This document shows, piece by piece, positions 23,801 through 34,530 of a DNA stretch of 64,000 bases. Both the position numbers and the translations under genes were made by a program. This stretch comes from Serripes groenlandicus (lineage: Eukaryota; Mollusca; Bivalvia; Cardiida; Cardiidae), in the NCBI GenBank assembly GCA_031761405.1, contig JASEVX010000332.1, positions 46,001 to 110,000 on the forward strand, read 5' to 3'. Under the pieces are notes generated by a model, which was given only the letters and a program-made list of their open reading frames with translations, did no database searches and was not told the DNA's origin. How positions within the stretch are numbered: the stretch's first letter is position 1; each line of letters opens with the position of its first letter.

Positions 23801-26800
23801 AAAATAGATTCCCAAAAATATTACTGGTTTTAAATCAGTAGTGGATCATGGATACGTGCACTGTATGTCGCCAATCGCATCGGTGCTGTAATGGTAGAGC
23901 GTTCAACTTGGCGTGGTAGGTCGCATGCTACATTCCCGACCGAATCATACCAAGAAGTGTAGTAATTGTTTTCCCTTCCTGGCATTCAGGAGTATGTGGT
24001 TAACATTACGAGTGACTGTTTGTTGTCAGGATGAATGGACCAGTTGTATATCCATACCTGCTTACAAAACACCGTGATATAACTGTGACATTGTTGAAAA
24101 TGGAGTGAAAACAACTGTATGCAGCTTTCTTATAACTGGAAGTCTGTTGTAAAATCGATATATATACCACAATTATTAATTTCTCTGTTCGAGTACTTTT
24201 TTTCCAAAATGTAAAATGTAAAAAGTCAATCTGTCCACTTATGTCAGAGAAAACTCCCGCACGTACCTGGTGCATTAACCAAAGAAAGTGCGAAATAATG
24301 TCTGATTATTTTTCACGTAAAGGGCGAAATGCTATTGAACGAGGTTGCGTAGATGTAAGCCAATGAAAAAAGCCGAGTATGCCTTTTTCTCCTTATCATT
24401 TTATCCTAGGATCGAAGCGGAAAATCTACCTACTAGATCAGTGAGTCGTTATCAAGTAACGCACTGATTTCCCGCGATAAATATTACAAAGTCTATTTTA
24501 AATACAGCGATCTCGCGTAACCCGATCATATGTTTATTCCATTATATCGTTCTAATAGTGAAACATATACAGATCGAAGCTACACAGTGACGTTCCAACA
24601 GCAGTAGAACAAAATGTAACAATGCAGTTTTGACAAGGGTTTTCTTTCGCGAGTGCAAGAATTGTGCGTAAAACAAACGAATACGTCAGCACGAGTTCGT
24701 AATAGAATGGTTAGTATCACGAGACGAAGACTTATAAAGCAGTTTGCGTCATATTTACGAATTGGCGTAATATGTGATAACCTCCCATCTTTTGATTGTG
24801 ATGTTCAGAGAGTGGTTTTGCAACGTTAAGAAATTCCTCAGTATGCGCTTATACCAATGTTTTATTAATTACCAAACGTCCATTTACAGGAATTTATTTC
24901 ATGAAAAGGGGTTAATAGCATTACTACAACAACTATCATTGTAAAAGGAGGAACACACCTAGCACATCAAGGGGATTTAAACAAGTAGCAGTCCTTGAAC
25001 CGAGCATTATTATGCCACTGTCACATACCTGAAAAAGGGTGCAATATATCAATTGTCTACGGTGTTAAGCAAGGTCGTCTGCAGCATATGCATCATATGC
25101 ATCACCTAATTAACTGCATGCCCTATCTAAGTGAACAGCATGCTCTGTGAAGCAATAACTTTACCAACCATTTTCCGCAGCAGATGGGTTTTAAAAACGT
25201 TGTGACAAAAGGAGTAATTGCTCAAAACAAGCACTTTTTTCAGTAATTAAACATATACCTTCATTTATTGAGATTTTCCATGTTTTAGCCCATATATGTT
25301 CAATGTCGTCTGATGCAGATTGGTTGTATGTGGCAAATGGTTAAGACATATAGGCAGAGTCTCTATACACAATGCTCTGTAAATACCTATCTCTTATACA
25401 GACGCAGTTGACGCATCTGCAGTGGAGTAATTTTGAAAACATTTAGGTCAAACTAGAAATGATTCAATGTCTCGCGTTTTCACAATTTACTTATCTCTAT
25501 GCAATAGCTTTACTTTCATTTCTAGAGATTTTCGATGATTGTGTCGATATTTCGTCAGTTTCTTAAAGTATAGGATGAGATGTAGTTACTTGTGCAATTA
25601 CTGACAAGTTCTTAGATCTAAAACGGTCATTGATCTAATTTCAGGCAAACTTACTTAAGGAACTGAGGTTTTATAATATGTAACTTTTTGTAACATTGTC
25701 CTTTTTAAATTTGGATGTATGGATAAGACAAAACACACACAAAAATGATATGTGCTAAATGTAATGCTAGATTCATTTATGAAAGCCTTATGATATGCAT
25801 TTGTTTTGCTATTTCAGCACACGAAATAAATAAATTCATGCAAATTGCCAATATTTGAAAGATGATTTGCTTAATGTTTGTCTTCTTGTGGTTTAAATCA
25901 CATTCTGAAGGGTTTTAATCCATATCTTTGGAGGTTCACATGATATGTTGTAATTAAACCTCAAATAAAGACACTATTTTGCCCGGATAAGAAACGTTGA
26001 AATAAGGAAAACTTATATTTAAGATATTTATCTATTTCTAAAACTTCTTCAAATTGTTAAAATAACTATCATTTATCAATATTTGCAAAGCAAAGTATAT
26101 GTCTCTAAGCAAAATGTTTAGTTTTTCTTGTCTGTATTACTCCCCTTGTCTAAAAAATGTAAAGATATGAATGAATATATATTTATTTATTTTTCAAACA
26201 TATAAAAGTATTCCAATATTTTCTTCTTATTTTCAAAAGCATATGATAATATAAAAGTTCTAGATTTTATATACATGGATTTCAATATGTTCGTTTTAAC
26301 CAGCTATATCATATAATCCAACATGGCGTCTGGACAGCGCCTGGAAAGCTCACGAATAATATTCCGCACTTTACCTCCAAAATGTTTAATCCTTTCTGTT
26401 TGAAATGTTATTATAACAAGACTACACATGTTTTAATTGACAACTAAATCAGTAGAGTTAATAACAATGTTATACAAAAAGAAATGTAAAAAAAAAACAC
26501 TTCTCAGTTCAGTGCATCCTTAAAGTGCTAAAATAATTTCTGGCTACTTTTGTAAATTAAAGCAATAAAGTAGAAATACAGTATTATTAAACAATTTCAA
26601 ATCTAATTTCCGACAAATTCTACCCTTGGAAAAGCATTAAATCATACCGTCATGTCCCTATAGAGCGTATTAGCCCGGTGTATATCGATCCCATTAGTAA
26701 AGGTGAGTCCAATTTTATTGCCAAATGCAGCGGTCGTGTCAGTCGTTCTCAGCGGCGAGCCAACGACCAAGGCGCCATATGACGACGATGCGCTATCATC

Positions 26801-26893
26801 CCAGAAATTTCTGACCAGACCGTGGTTATCATAGTACAAACAGGCTCGTGCCACAACTGCACAGCTGACCAAAATGGCCAGTCGTAAAGCCAT
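14688..26893 (-). CDS. Secreted NIDO-type domain protein, complete six-exon gene
   Basis: Exons 26893-26648, 25028-24959, 23737-23623, 20264-20105, 19477-19364 and 14846-14688 join with matching codon phases (0, 1, 2, 0, 0) into 287 codons plus TGA. The start follows the acceptor CTTTTCTTCTAG and opens with MALRLAILVSCAVVARA, a typical signal peptide. Residues about 83-225 fit a divergent NIDO domain as in nidogen, tectorin and mucin-4: VCDSGIIMLGS (usual YVN.NGIISFG), VIVADV (usual APFWADV), VLVATW (usual VVTW) and NYTFQAIV...FVAFLY (usual NTFQAV...F.LFLY). The C-terminus is Cys-rich (SNCRCGKPGHY). Secretion and an extracellular role are inferred; the partner is unknown. A 5' UTR exon must lie upstream of 26894 and was not located. 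Usual NIDO proteins carry further domains; this one ends soon after the domain. Confidence 0.75.
14912..15140. mobile_element. TTAA-type hairpin MITE, relic in intron 5
   Basis: Ends TGTAACCCTCCC and GGAAAGGGATTA; inside GTTGAAAACATTGTG, AAATTGCTCATCACGAG and GTCGTCTGCT. These match the family best seen at 56479-56697, which is flanked by TTAA. Confidence 0.65.
15430..15520. mobile_element. Half of a TTAA-type hairpin MITE
   Basis: Only the right half is present: GAGCAATTTCCCGTTTTGCC, AATGTTTTCAAAATGTC and GCTGCAGCGGC. Confidence 0.5.
16077..16262. mobile_element. Hairpin MITE, CTAGATAAGGGG family, copy 2
   Basis: The clearest copy: ends CTAGATAAAAGGG and CCCCTTATCTAG form the outer inverted repeat, and GGGTACTCAAAAGAATCATC with its complement forms the central 40-bp palindrome. 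It lies in reverse orientation to the copy at 8572. Confidence 0.75.
16636..17195 (-). mobile_element. tRNA-derived SINE, split by a MITE
   Basis: The tail side (TCATATCACG...CACCTACC) ends at 16659 and resumes at 16979 (TTTCCTGG...). The tRNA-derived head is at about 17105-17190 and is degraded. Other copies of the family are at 34083, 34531, 56841 and 58131. The interruption is the MITE at 16660-16978. Confidence 0.7.
16660..16978. mobile_element. MITE with perfect ~58-bp inverted repeats and CGTTCCCACGAGATAAT core
   Basis: The ends CATATGTACGGTGGCACAG and CTGTGCCACCGTACATATG extend inward without mismatch to TTTATCTCGTTCCCACGA. The core is a run of CGTTCCCACGAGATAAT and its complement in alternating order. 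It interrupts a SINE at CATATG, which is present on both sides, so the target duplication is CATATG or TA (the palindrome makes this ambiguous). Confidence 0.85.
17220..17995. repeat. 46-bp minisatellite in intron 5
   Basis: About 16 units of ACGACCATTTAGTTTTTAAAGAAAATCAGTAATTAAACTCTATATA, for example starting at 17601 and 17647. Two unit types alternate (CCATTTA... and CAGAACGTTGTTAAAT...), giving a 92-bp higher order in places. Confidence 0.85.
18177..18395. mobile_element. MITE with GAGCCGTC inverted ends, copy 2
   Basis: Starts GAGCCGTCCTGCGAG and ends CTCGTGGGACGGCTCATAT; the inner CAGCCTGCGCTGACTGTGC hairpin is kept. Confidence 0.85.
19364..19477 (-). CDS. NIDO-type gene, coding exon 5
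   Basis: Between acceptor ...TTTCAG (19480-19478) and donor GTAAGT (19363-19358). The 38 codons read NYTFQAIVAVTK through FVAFLYKDEIP to QVV, the strongest NIDO-like stretch (NTFQAV...F.LFLY). Phase 0 at both ends. Confidence 0.8.
20105..20264 (-). CDS. NIDO-type gene, coding exon 4
   Basis: Acceptor CTTTTCAG, donor GTTTGT. It completes a Tyr codon with the TA of exon 3 (TA+C) and reads DASNKAMGPSICDLNIVGG to VLVATWRTEYNDNQLLK. The VATW motif matches the VVTW of NIDO domains. Confidence 0.8.
20611..20778. mobile_element. MITE with GAGCCGTC inverted ends, copy 3, truncated
   Basis: The left third is missing. The remaining part runs from GGGGGATTGAGGTAAAGAG to CGTGGTACGGCTCATAT. It lies in intron 3. 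Confidence 0.75.
21515..23550. repeat. 45-bp minisatellite with ~1038-bp higher-order copy
   Basis: About 45 units of CATTTAACACACTGCCTACC-AATACAACGACATATATATTTCTGA. Variant units (ACATCTAACACACTG with CCAAATACAAGG; CTGATATTTAAC) recur about 1038 bp apart (frames 21850-22239 and 22888-23277), so a large block has duplicated. All three frames on both strands stay open because 45 is a multiple of three. It lies wholly in an intron. Confidence 0.9.
23623..23737 (-). CDS. NIDO-type gene, coding exon 3
   Basis: Acceptor ATATTTTTCAG, donor GTAAGT. The first two bases complete Ala with the G of exon 2, then LGPSSTNAVIVADVLGVG and TAWYVDVYHGVRTAQ. ADV...YYVDVY aligns with the ADVDT...VYYRE part of NIDO domains. 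Confidence 0.8.
23873..24046 (+). mobile_element. tRNA-derived SINE relic
   Basis: Head with A-box-like TAATGGTAGAGCG and a decayed B box (CTACATTCCCGACC). The tail ATTACGAGTGACTG...GAATGGACCAG matches, in reverse, the SINE at 34847-35062. Confidence 0.5.
24047..24958. other. Intron 2 of the NIDO-type gene, no further structure
   Basis: AT-rich DNA. The frame at 24006-24275 shows no domain. Confidence 0.4.
24959..25028 (-). CDS. NIDO-type gene, coding exon 2
   Basis: A 70-bp exon between CACCCTTTTTCAG and donor GTGTGT. It reads VCDSGIIMLGSRTATCLNP and leaves one base. Its phases (0 in, 1 out) are exactly those needed between exons 1 and 3, and the GIIMLGS motif matches the NGIISFG of NIDO-domain leaders. 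Confidence 0.75.
25159..25344. mobile_element. TTAA-type hairpin MITE, relic in intron 1
   Basis: Contains CGTTGTGACAAAAGGAG, TTGAGATTTTCCATGTTTT, GTCGTCTGATGCAG and the end GTATGTGGCAAATGGTTAA. A further fragment may be present at 25420-25560. Confidence 0.55.
25345..26647. other. Rest of intron 1 of the NIDO-type gene
   Basis: Very AT-rich. No exon or clear repeat seen beyond a MITE-like scrap near 25420-25560. Confidence 0.4.
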
Positions 26894-26894
26894 C
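26648..26894 (-). CDS. NIDO-type gene, coding exon 1 with signal peptide
   Basis: The exon starts at 26894 after acceptor CTTTTCTTCTAG; ATG is at 26893-26891. It encodes the signal peptide MALRLAILVSCAVVARA, then CLYYDNHGLVRNF and NKIGLTFTNGIDIHRANTL. It ends at ACG before GTATGA. An in-frame ATG at 26938 is less likely because the strong acceptor lies between. Confidence 0.75.
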
Positions 26895-27104
26895 CTAGAA
26901 GAAAAGGAAAGATGACGAGTCAGTAAATATTCCCCCACAAAAACAACATACCTAGTTTTGGCTTAGAAAGCCTATACATGTTAGCACATAAATATCAAAT
27001 CTGCATATAAAGGTGTTGTTTTTAGAACATTCATTAGAACTGTGGCACATCGAAGCAGAAGTTAGTTCGAACAAAAATAGCAAGTGGTAAAGCCGTACTG
27101 AATG

Positions 27105-27437
27105 AGGATGATAATTATAATAAAGATGATGATAACGACTACTACTACTATAACTACTAGTACTATTATAACTACTACTACTTCTTCTACTACTACTTCT
27201 ACTACTGCTATTACTACTACTACTACTACTTCTACTACTATTAAAACTACTACAACTACTACTACTACTCATACTACTACAAATGCTACTACTACAACTA
27301 CTACGACTACTTCTTCTACTTCTTCTACTACCACTACTACTACTTCTATTACTACTACTACTACTACTTCTATTACTACTACTTCTACTACCACTACTAC
27401 TACTTCTACTATTACTGCTTCTACTACTACTTCTACA

Positions 27438-27508
<71 letters not shown>

Positions 27509-27658
27509 TACTACTACTACTACTACTGAAACTACTACTACTACTACTACTTAAATTACTACAACCACTACGTCTACTTCTACTAGTACAACTACTACTA
27601 CTGTTTCTTATACTACTGATAGTTCTACTACAACTACTACTACTACAACTACTACCAC

Positions 27659-27748
<90 letters not shown>

Positions 27749-27755
27749 CACAAAC
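27105..27755. repeat. ACT/TAC microsatellite, left part
   Basis: About 650 bp of (ACT)n with CTTCTA interruptions, becoming pure toward the right. The long Leu, Thr and Ser-rich frames on it are by-products. It is interrupted by the LINE and resumes at 30976. Confidence 0.95.
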
Positions 27756-27759
27756 TATA

Positions 27760-28640
27760 TTGAAACAATAACAGAACTCGAAGCCGTGACACACTTGTGC
27801 TCTGAGAAAGGAAAAATCATAGTGCTTGGTGACTTTAATGCACGCCTTCAAGGAGAATCAAACTCCATTGATAAGTATTTAGGAGAAAAATCTTTATTGC
27901 TACAACAGTTCATATTACGTAATGGCCTCATATCTGCTCAGAATAATAAAAACGATTATACATATGTAAGAAATAGATCGAAAATTGATCGTATTTTCAT
28001 AGAAAAGTCGTTGATGAAAGATATCACAAGCTATAATGTTTTGCCTGAATCTGAAATATTTACATCAGACCACCTACCTTTAATCATATCGGTAAATGTG
28101 AAAAAGCAAGATCAGGAAAATCATGAACATCGAATCCGTCTCGCATGGGACAAATGTAACGAAAATGACTTTGAAAAGTTTCAAAATACATTGTCGAATT
28201 ATCTACACACACATTCCATCTCACCAAGTCATGGCCCAAATCAGACATCTGATCGCATTATATCGTCTATCCTAAGATCAGCCGATGAATGTTTACCTAA
28301 GGTTAAGTTTAATAAACATACGAAACCGTATTGGTCAAACGACCTTAAGTTAGCCCATACCGAATCAAGACGCCTCAGGCGAGTCTGGATTAATCTAGGT
28401 CGGCCCAGAGGATCCGAACGCGAATCTTATCGAAATTACAAAGCTGCCAAAAGTAACTTTCGAATGAAACAGCGAAGTGCCTCTAACAACTTCTTCAACA
28501 AAGCATTCGAAGAACTTGATAAAGTAGCTCAATTAGATATAAACCTTTTCTGGAAACTAGTCAGCAAGCGGAAGGGAAAAGGTTTGCGTGAATGTTCTGA
28601 AATAGTGTATAAAGATACAACTTATAAATACGGAAGAAAA
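27760..28640 (+). pseudogene. LINE endonuclease C-terminal part and linker
   Basis: Reads in frame from NYIETITELEAVTHLC through IIVLGDFNAR, NDYTYVRNRSKIDRIF and TSDHLPLI (SDH at 28065-28073), the C-terminal catalytic half of an APE endonuclease. The N-terminal half is missing. The frame then breaks near 28630: the following TEENIPTGFSEYFNDTF is one frame over and leads into the reverse transcriptase. Confidence 0.85.
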
Positions 28641-30190
28641 TATACCAACCGGTTTCTCTGAATATTTCAATGACACATTCCGATTCCCTCACACTTCTAA
28701 AAATCGGCATAACTTTACTGACGATTTAGAAGCATTGATCGAACATAGTAAGCATGATAGATCAGTCGAAAAAAGCGCGGACTATGATTATAAGGTAATG
28801 GTTGCCCCATTTAATTGGGAAAACGTAGAGACCCTCGCAAAGGACTTAAAACGTGGGAAAAGTCCATCACATGATTACATACTTAATGAGCATATTATTC
28901 ACGGCGGTAAAATACTTTATAAAAGTTTATCGGACTTATTTAATTGTGTGTTAGACCAAGAGGACTGGAGAGAAAGCCTTATAGTTCCTATCTACAAAGG
29001 AAAGGGAAAGGATAAAAACAACCCTTCGAGTTATAGACCTATATCGTTAATCCCGTGTTTTTGTAAACTATTCGAAAATCTACTCTTATGCAGAATAGAG
29101 ACATTCTTACGGTCTAGAAACACTCCGTTCCCAAACGTACAACAGCAAGGTTTCCAAAAAGATCTAAGTTGCATGACAGCAGCCTTCAATCTACAAGAAA
29201 CCATATACGACATATCCGAAAAGAAAAGTCGGGTGTACGTCGCCTTTCTCGATTTTAAGGCCGCGTTCGATTCTGTGTGGCATACAGGCCTTTTCTTTAA
29301 ACTAACACAATTAGGACTAAAAGGTAAAATCCTAAGGATCATAATCAATTCATATGAGAAATTAACGTGCCGTATCCGTGTAAACGGCGCGACTTCATGT
29401 ACTGTAAATATACAGAAAGGCGTACGGCAGGGAGGGGTAGCTTCTACATTTTTCTATCTCGTATATATGAATGAACTTTTACAACAACTAGAGGACTCGC
29501 AATATAGTTTAAACATCGGGCATACCCTCAGATGCGGCAATCCTGCATTCGCCGATGATCTTTCCCTTATTTCCCTGACTCCGAACACGCTGCAACTCCT
29601 ATTAGATATTGTCTATCGATATACCAACAGGTGGAAATTCGAAGTTAATGCGAGCAAATCTAATATAGTCGTATTTAACAAACCTAAACATGACTCGCCA
29701 ATTTCTCTTATCATTGGTGATACGTATATTTTTGAAACTGATCATGCAGTACACCTTGGTATAAGACAAGACGCATCACTTAAATTAACAAATCGAATTA
29801 AAGAAAGGTGTCAAAAGGCGAAAAATGCATTTTTTGCACTTGCCGATATAGGTATGCGGTCTGATGCTTTAAACCCAATTAAACTATATAATAGCATAAT
29901 TGTACCTACAGCATTATACGGGTGTGAGCTTTGGAATGAGATGTCACAGGCTGACACAAATACAGTGGACAAGGTACAACACTTTATTGTAAAGTCAATA
30001 CAGGGTTTCAAAACCAGAACGAGATCAGATATGTGTGAATCCATGGTCGGCATACATAGTCTATCGTCAAGAATTGATATCAGAAAGTTGATGTTTCTGC
30101 ACAAACTTCTCAGTCTTAAAAACGGATCGTTGAGTAAAAATGTATTCCTCAACAGATGCTTGTCATATATGCAAAACCCATCAAAAAAAG
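28630..30190 (+). pseudogene. LINE reverse transcriptase domain
   Basis: Nearly 520 open codons. Visible motifs in order: YRPISLIPCFCKLFENLL (fingers), FLDFKAAFDSVWH (motif A, 29245-29283), GVRQGGVASTFFYLVYMNELL (motif B region), FADDLSLIS (motif C, 29548-29574), then the thumb with ALYGCELWN. The catalytic aspartates (DFKAAFD, FADD) are intact. The frame ends at a shift in an A-run near 30186. No upstream ORF1 is present because of the 5' truncation. Confidence 0.9.
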
Positions 30191-30776
30191 GGCTTCATCC
30201 CTGACATAACGAACATACTAAGTAAGTACGGTCTTCTGCACATACTACATGCATACATTTATAATTCAGCTACGTTGCCGTCTAAATATAGTTGGAAATG
30301 GGCTGTTAAAAATGTCGTTAATGCATGTGAAACACAAAATTGGAGGTCGAGGATGAGTGCCGACCCGGATTTCATAATATTTCAACAGCTACAATCTCAA
30401 TGAGCACATGCTTACTTTATGATATGTATACCGAGTTAAGCCCAAAAGTTGTCAGAAGATTAGCCAAAGCATGGACAGCTATCCCGGGCGATACAAATCA
30501 GTATTGTAATTTGTGCTCGGAGTCCACGCCTGATGGCATTAAACATGCTCTCTGCGAATGTCCAGGATCGTTGCTTCCGAGATCACTGCTGTAACAGGAT
30601 ATAAGACTAAACATTAACACCGAACTCGCAGACGAATTAGGCTCCGACGCCCCGGATATATTCATGTTGAAAGTCCTGGGATCGGAACCTGATACGAACA
30701 TTGATGCAGAAAACAAAGCTCTACTTTGCAAACGATGTTTAACTTATGCATACAGCTGTCTGAAAAATCTTATATA
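30180..30776 (+). pseudogene. LINE C-terminal region with Cys-His cluster, frameshifted
   Basis: Continues after the shift at about 30186 as GFIPDITNILSKYGLLHILH, shifts again near 30400 to CLLYDMYTELSPKVVRRLA, and then CNLCSESTPDGIKHALCECP. A stop at about 30594 interrupts, after which DIRLNINTELADELGSDAP runs to TAA at 30774-30776. Three breaks show that this copy is dead. Confidence 0.8.
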
Positions 30777-30975
30777 AGTTCTGTGTTCAGAAAAGATAAA
30801 ATATGCCCATTAACGGCGTTTTTTTATATATATAATAACATGTGTAAATATAGCCCCAGCACTATCCTTTCTTTTCATATTGTTTATTGTTAATATAGCA
30901 AAACTTTGTATGTTTATTTATTGATCTCCAATAGGAGGAATTAAAAGGAATAAATAAATAAATAAATAAATAAAA

Positions 30976-31250
<275 letters not shown>

Positions 31251-31261
31251 TAGAAATAATA

Positions 31262-31370
31262 ATAATGATGTCGATGCGTTGATGAAGTGGTCAGACTGTC
31301 GGCCTGAGGTTAGGGAAATCATGGTTCGATCCCCGGTAGATTAAGACCAAAAGCTAAAAAGAACATGCAG
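31262..31370 (+). mobile_element. tRNA-derived SINE relic
   Basis: A-box-like GAAGTGGTCAGACTG and B box GGTTCGATCCC at suitable spacing on the plus strand. It does not fold as a proper tRNA. Confidence 0.5.
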
Positions 31371-31468
31371 TAAATTAGGGTTGCGGAGATAGCAGTACGA
31401 CGGATGCATTGGTGGCAGGATAAGTTCTACCGATAGTATTGTTAATGTACCCAGGAATTACTGTGATA

Positions 31469-31728
31469 ATATGAGCCGTCCCGCGGGAAAACCAATATTG
31501 TGGACTCTGCGTAAAGTATCGACTCCGATCAACCTAAGCATGCCACGTAGGCTAACCCGGAGGGACAATTTTCGCCTCCTGTGGATTTTCTGGAATCATT
31601 ACTCTATACCTCTATCCCCTTGAAACGGAACGTATCGGCCCAGATCAGTCTGCGCAGACTGCGCAGGCTGATCTAGGTCGATCCATTTCGCAGAGACCAT
31701 AACGTTGGTTTTCTCGCGGGAGGGCTCG
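31469..31728. mobile_element. MITE with GAGCCGTC inverted ends, copy 4
   Basis: Ends ATATGAGCCGTCCCGCGGG and CTCGCGGGAGGGCTC. Its asymmetric interior (CTCCTGTGGATTTTC ... CTGCGCAGACTGCGCAG) is in the opposite order to copy 5, which lies only 140 bp away. Confidence 0.9.
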
Positions 31729-31869
31729 ATGATAATTATAATTTCCTTCTTATAGATTTTCCATATGTTCGACTGAATATTTTCAAATAAGTCTGCTGAA
31801 GATTTGTGTGTATGTGGGAAAGGGTTAAAGGCAGGGTAGCAGTCAACATGAAGTCAAATCGTGGTCACC

Positions 31870-32139
31870 ATATGAGCCGTCCCTCGAGAAAACCAACATT
31901 ATGGCCTCTACGTAATGTATCGACACAGATCAGCCTGCGCAGTCTGCGCAGACTGATCCGGGCCGATACGTTCCCGTTTCAGAGGAATAGAGGTATAGAG
32001 TAATGATTCCTGAAACAGAAAATCCACAGGAGGCGAAAAGTGTCCGTCCGGGTCAGCCTACGTGGCATGCTTAGGCTGATCCAGGTCGATACTTTACGCA
32101 GAGTCCACAATTTTGGTTTTCTCGCGGGACGGCTCATAT
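31870..32139. mobile_element. MITE with GAGCCGTC inverted ends, copy 5
   Basis: Full-length, ends TATGAGCCGTCCCTCGAG and CTCGCGGGACGGCTCATA. It is inverted relative to copy 4. The TATGTGGGAAAGGGTTAA at about 31811-31828, just left of it, is an end of the TTAA-type MITE family. Confidence 0.9.
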
Positions 32140-32286
32140 ATCTCAATCTCTTTCTAAAGTATTGCATAATATGTTATGAAAATCGTGAAGCGGGATAAGG
32201 GTTAACCTACAACAACATACAACATATCTTCAGAAAGCGACCTTGGAAACATGTAGACAAAATGAAGATAACAGAATTGCATGCGT

Positions 32287-33907
32287 GCTGATATCAATTC
32301 CATACATCTGCCATGACAAATTAGATAAGAAAATGTGAATTAAATGAAATTTTCGCCAAAATATTTTAAGAGTTATAAGATTATTTCTGATTTATTAAAA
32401 ATTCGCCAGAGAGATTTTTATTTAAAAGATATAAAATTTAGGACACATGTTTGTCTACCATTTGCCGAAATTTCAAGAATATATATAGAGCCGATCTTTA
32501 ATAAATCATATTGCAGTTAAACGTCTGTCGCGCTTCGGAACGTTCACTGCAAAAAATATTAGATAGATACGCAGGTGTCTAGTGAAGGTAATAAATTACA
32601 TGTTTTCATTATAATCATCAATTGCAATCTTTTAAGTACCCCCTTTCTCTCCTAGTAAATAATGGTAGGTTGTATTTATTTGCTTCTCTTTAAAGATTCA
32701 AAGTAGCTACTATATTGCAATTTATATATTAAATACATTAAAAATACAACAAAAGAATACTTGAATCTTTACGAGATAGCGAGAATGATATTTTCATCAA
32801 TATCGATATATGCTATCGTGAGAATTGTGCATCAGTAACGCAACATATACAAATTTCGTGAATCTATGAGTAGTGACGGGTTGATATTTATTCATGCTAA
32901 AATAATTACATTTTAGGTATAGATCCTTTTCGAGCAGTGCGCCGTGACGAAACTTACCTATTTCACAACAAATTAATGTCATGCACATTTTCGGTATCTT
33001 CTGTTTGTGTATATTTGAAATATACACAGCTTAAAGTGGTACTTTCTTGTGAAATTATGCTGTGGCCCGTCTATGCCTCAACTCGTTTCTTTGACAACGA
33101 TTTAGACTAAACTAATGACACTTTTAGAAATATCAATTCGCTATAAGTTAGAGAAAAAACAAATATACATATGGTATGAAATCCGAAATACATGTATGTA
33201 TTAACTAATACAAGAATCACTAAGAAAGTTTTATTACTTTTTGATTACCCCATGTATAATAATATATAAACAGATTTCCAAGTATGATTATCCTGTATCC
33301 TGTATTACGTCTATTTATATACTGTATCATTTGCAATAAAATAACTATTCGGGAAGAAATAAATTAAAATATCCATTTTTAGTAGGGAGTTGATTTCATG
33401 ATACCATGAAGTTGATATTTATTGTGCAAAACAAAATGTTGTCAACTTTAATTTCACTAACTGCGTTTCAGTTCAAATATCGCAATGTGCGTACCGACGT
33501 GCGACATCGGTAAAACGGCATTCTGATTTACTAAAAATCGGCTCCACAGATTTACTGGAAATTCTGGTAACTTGTAGTAGAAAGGGCGATCGTAATGATA
33601 TGTATTTCTTAAATTAATCTCTCGGGTTAATGTTTAGTAAATTAAAAATTATGTAATTACTTTAAAATATTCCAGCGAAACTTTCATTAACAAACGGTTA
33701 TTTTTATCTGAATCGTCATGGCAGATACATTAAATTTATATCATGACACAGGTAATTTTATTTTCTATAATTCGGTATTATTGGTGTTTGTATACCAATT
33801 CAAACAGGACAGAAGTAGCGATTTCTTTAACCACGCTGTTATTGTCAAAAAGACTTACGTTTTGACGTAAAAAAAGACGTTATTTCAAAGGTATGAATCC
33901 ACCTTAA
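32287..33907. mobile_element. Diverged copy of the TTAA-flanked GGTGGAATCATACC element
   Basis: The right end GGTATGAATCCACC followed by TTAA (33904-33907) matches the element at 48152-50993. The inside carries the same GATATCAATT.CATACATCTG, GTCTACCATTTGCC and AATAATGGTAGGT stretches. The left terminal 130 bp is missing. The two arms face each other as inverted repeats. Confidence 0.7.
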
Positions 33908-34082
33908 ATTCGCTCCTTATCAATAAACAACCAAGTATACTATCCCGGGGCACCATGATCAACTTATTAAGGAAATGTCCGATATTTGGCGGAGATATAA
34001 CACGAGCAGATAACAATCAAATTAGTCAATACATAGTACGGCTAGATAGCGGTGTGTTGTCTCCCCTGTTTATCGCATGACG

Positions 34083-34381
34083 ATTGATTGATAGATTGGG
34101 GTTAAACGCCGTTTCCAACAATATTTCAGTCGTATCATTGCGGCCAGTTCACCTACGCATATGTTTCTTGGTTCTATCACACTAGTACTTCATACAACAT
34201 TCTTTCCAAGCAACTGGCTGCTTTTCAACATAAACTGTTAGCCCAATAGTGAAAAACGAATTACTCTTGTCACAATAATTTTTGTCAAACGTCGGAAGGA
34301 ATGTTTGCCGAGCTGGGGTTCGAACTCACAACCCCTGGATTGACAGCTTGCGTCGCTACCGACTGAGCTACCTGGGCTGGG
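34083..34381 (-). mobile_element. tRNA-derived SINE
   Basis: The minus strand starts with a tRNA-like head: A box TAGCTCAGTCGG, B box GAGTTCGAACCCC, at about 34375-34307. It continues to a GGCGTTAAACCC-type tail ending with a short ATCAATCAAT run. Four other copies occur in the window. Confidence 0.8.
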
Positions 34382-34530
34382 CTATCGCATGACGAGCATT
34401 GCGCCAAATGTTGACATTTAGCCTAAAAGACCGCGTCACACGAAAACCGACCATCGCAACGTGTCAACTAGTAAAGCTCTAGATCAGCTTCGGTATTGAC
34501 TTGCTATTGGATAAACTATGTATTAAGCGG

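Larger units (their letters stand above)
27760..30975 (+). mobile_element. 5'-truncated non-LTR retrotransposon (LINE), CR1/jockey-like group
   Basis: The element begins inside an APE-type endonuclease and ends in an (AATA)n tail at 30949-30975. It lies in an ACT microsatellite that flanks it on both sides. Endonuclease motifs GDFNAR (27828-27845) and TSDHLPL are followed by a linker, a reverse transcriptase and a C-terminal Cys-His cluster (CNLC ... HALCECP). No terminal repeats and a short oligo tail fit target-primed insertion. The clade assignment is by motif memory. Confidence 0.9.

Noticed and set aside
24066..24115. Alternative exon 2 for the NIDO-type gene with suitable phases
   Set aside because: The peptide LFSLHFQQCHSYITVF fits no part of a NIDO domain, while the exon at 24959-25028 gives GIIMLGS at the right place.
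26952..27771. Ser-, Thr- and Leu-rich proteins of 150-300 residues
   Set aside because: Pure translation of the ACT/TAC microsatellite in different frames.
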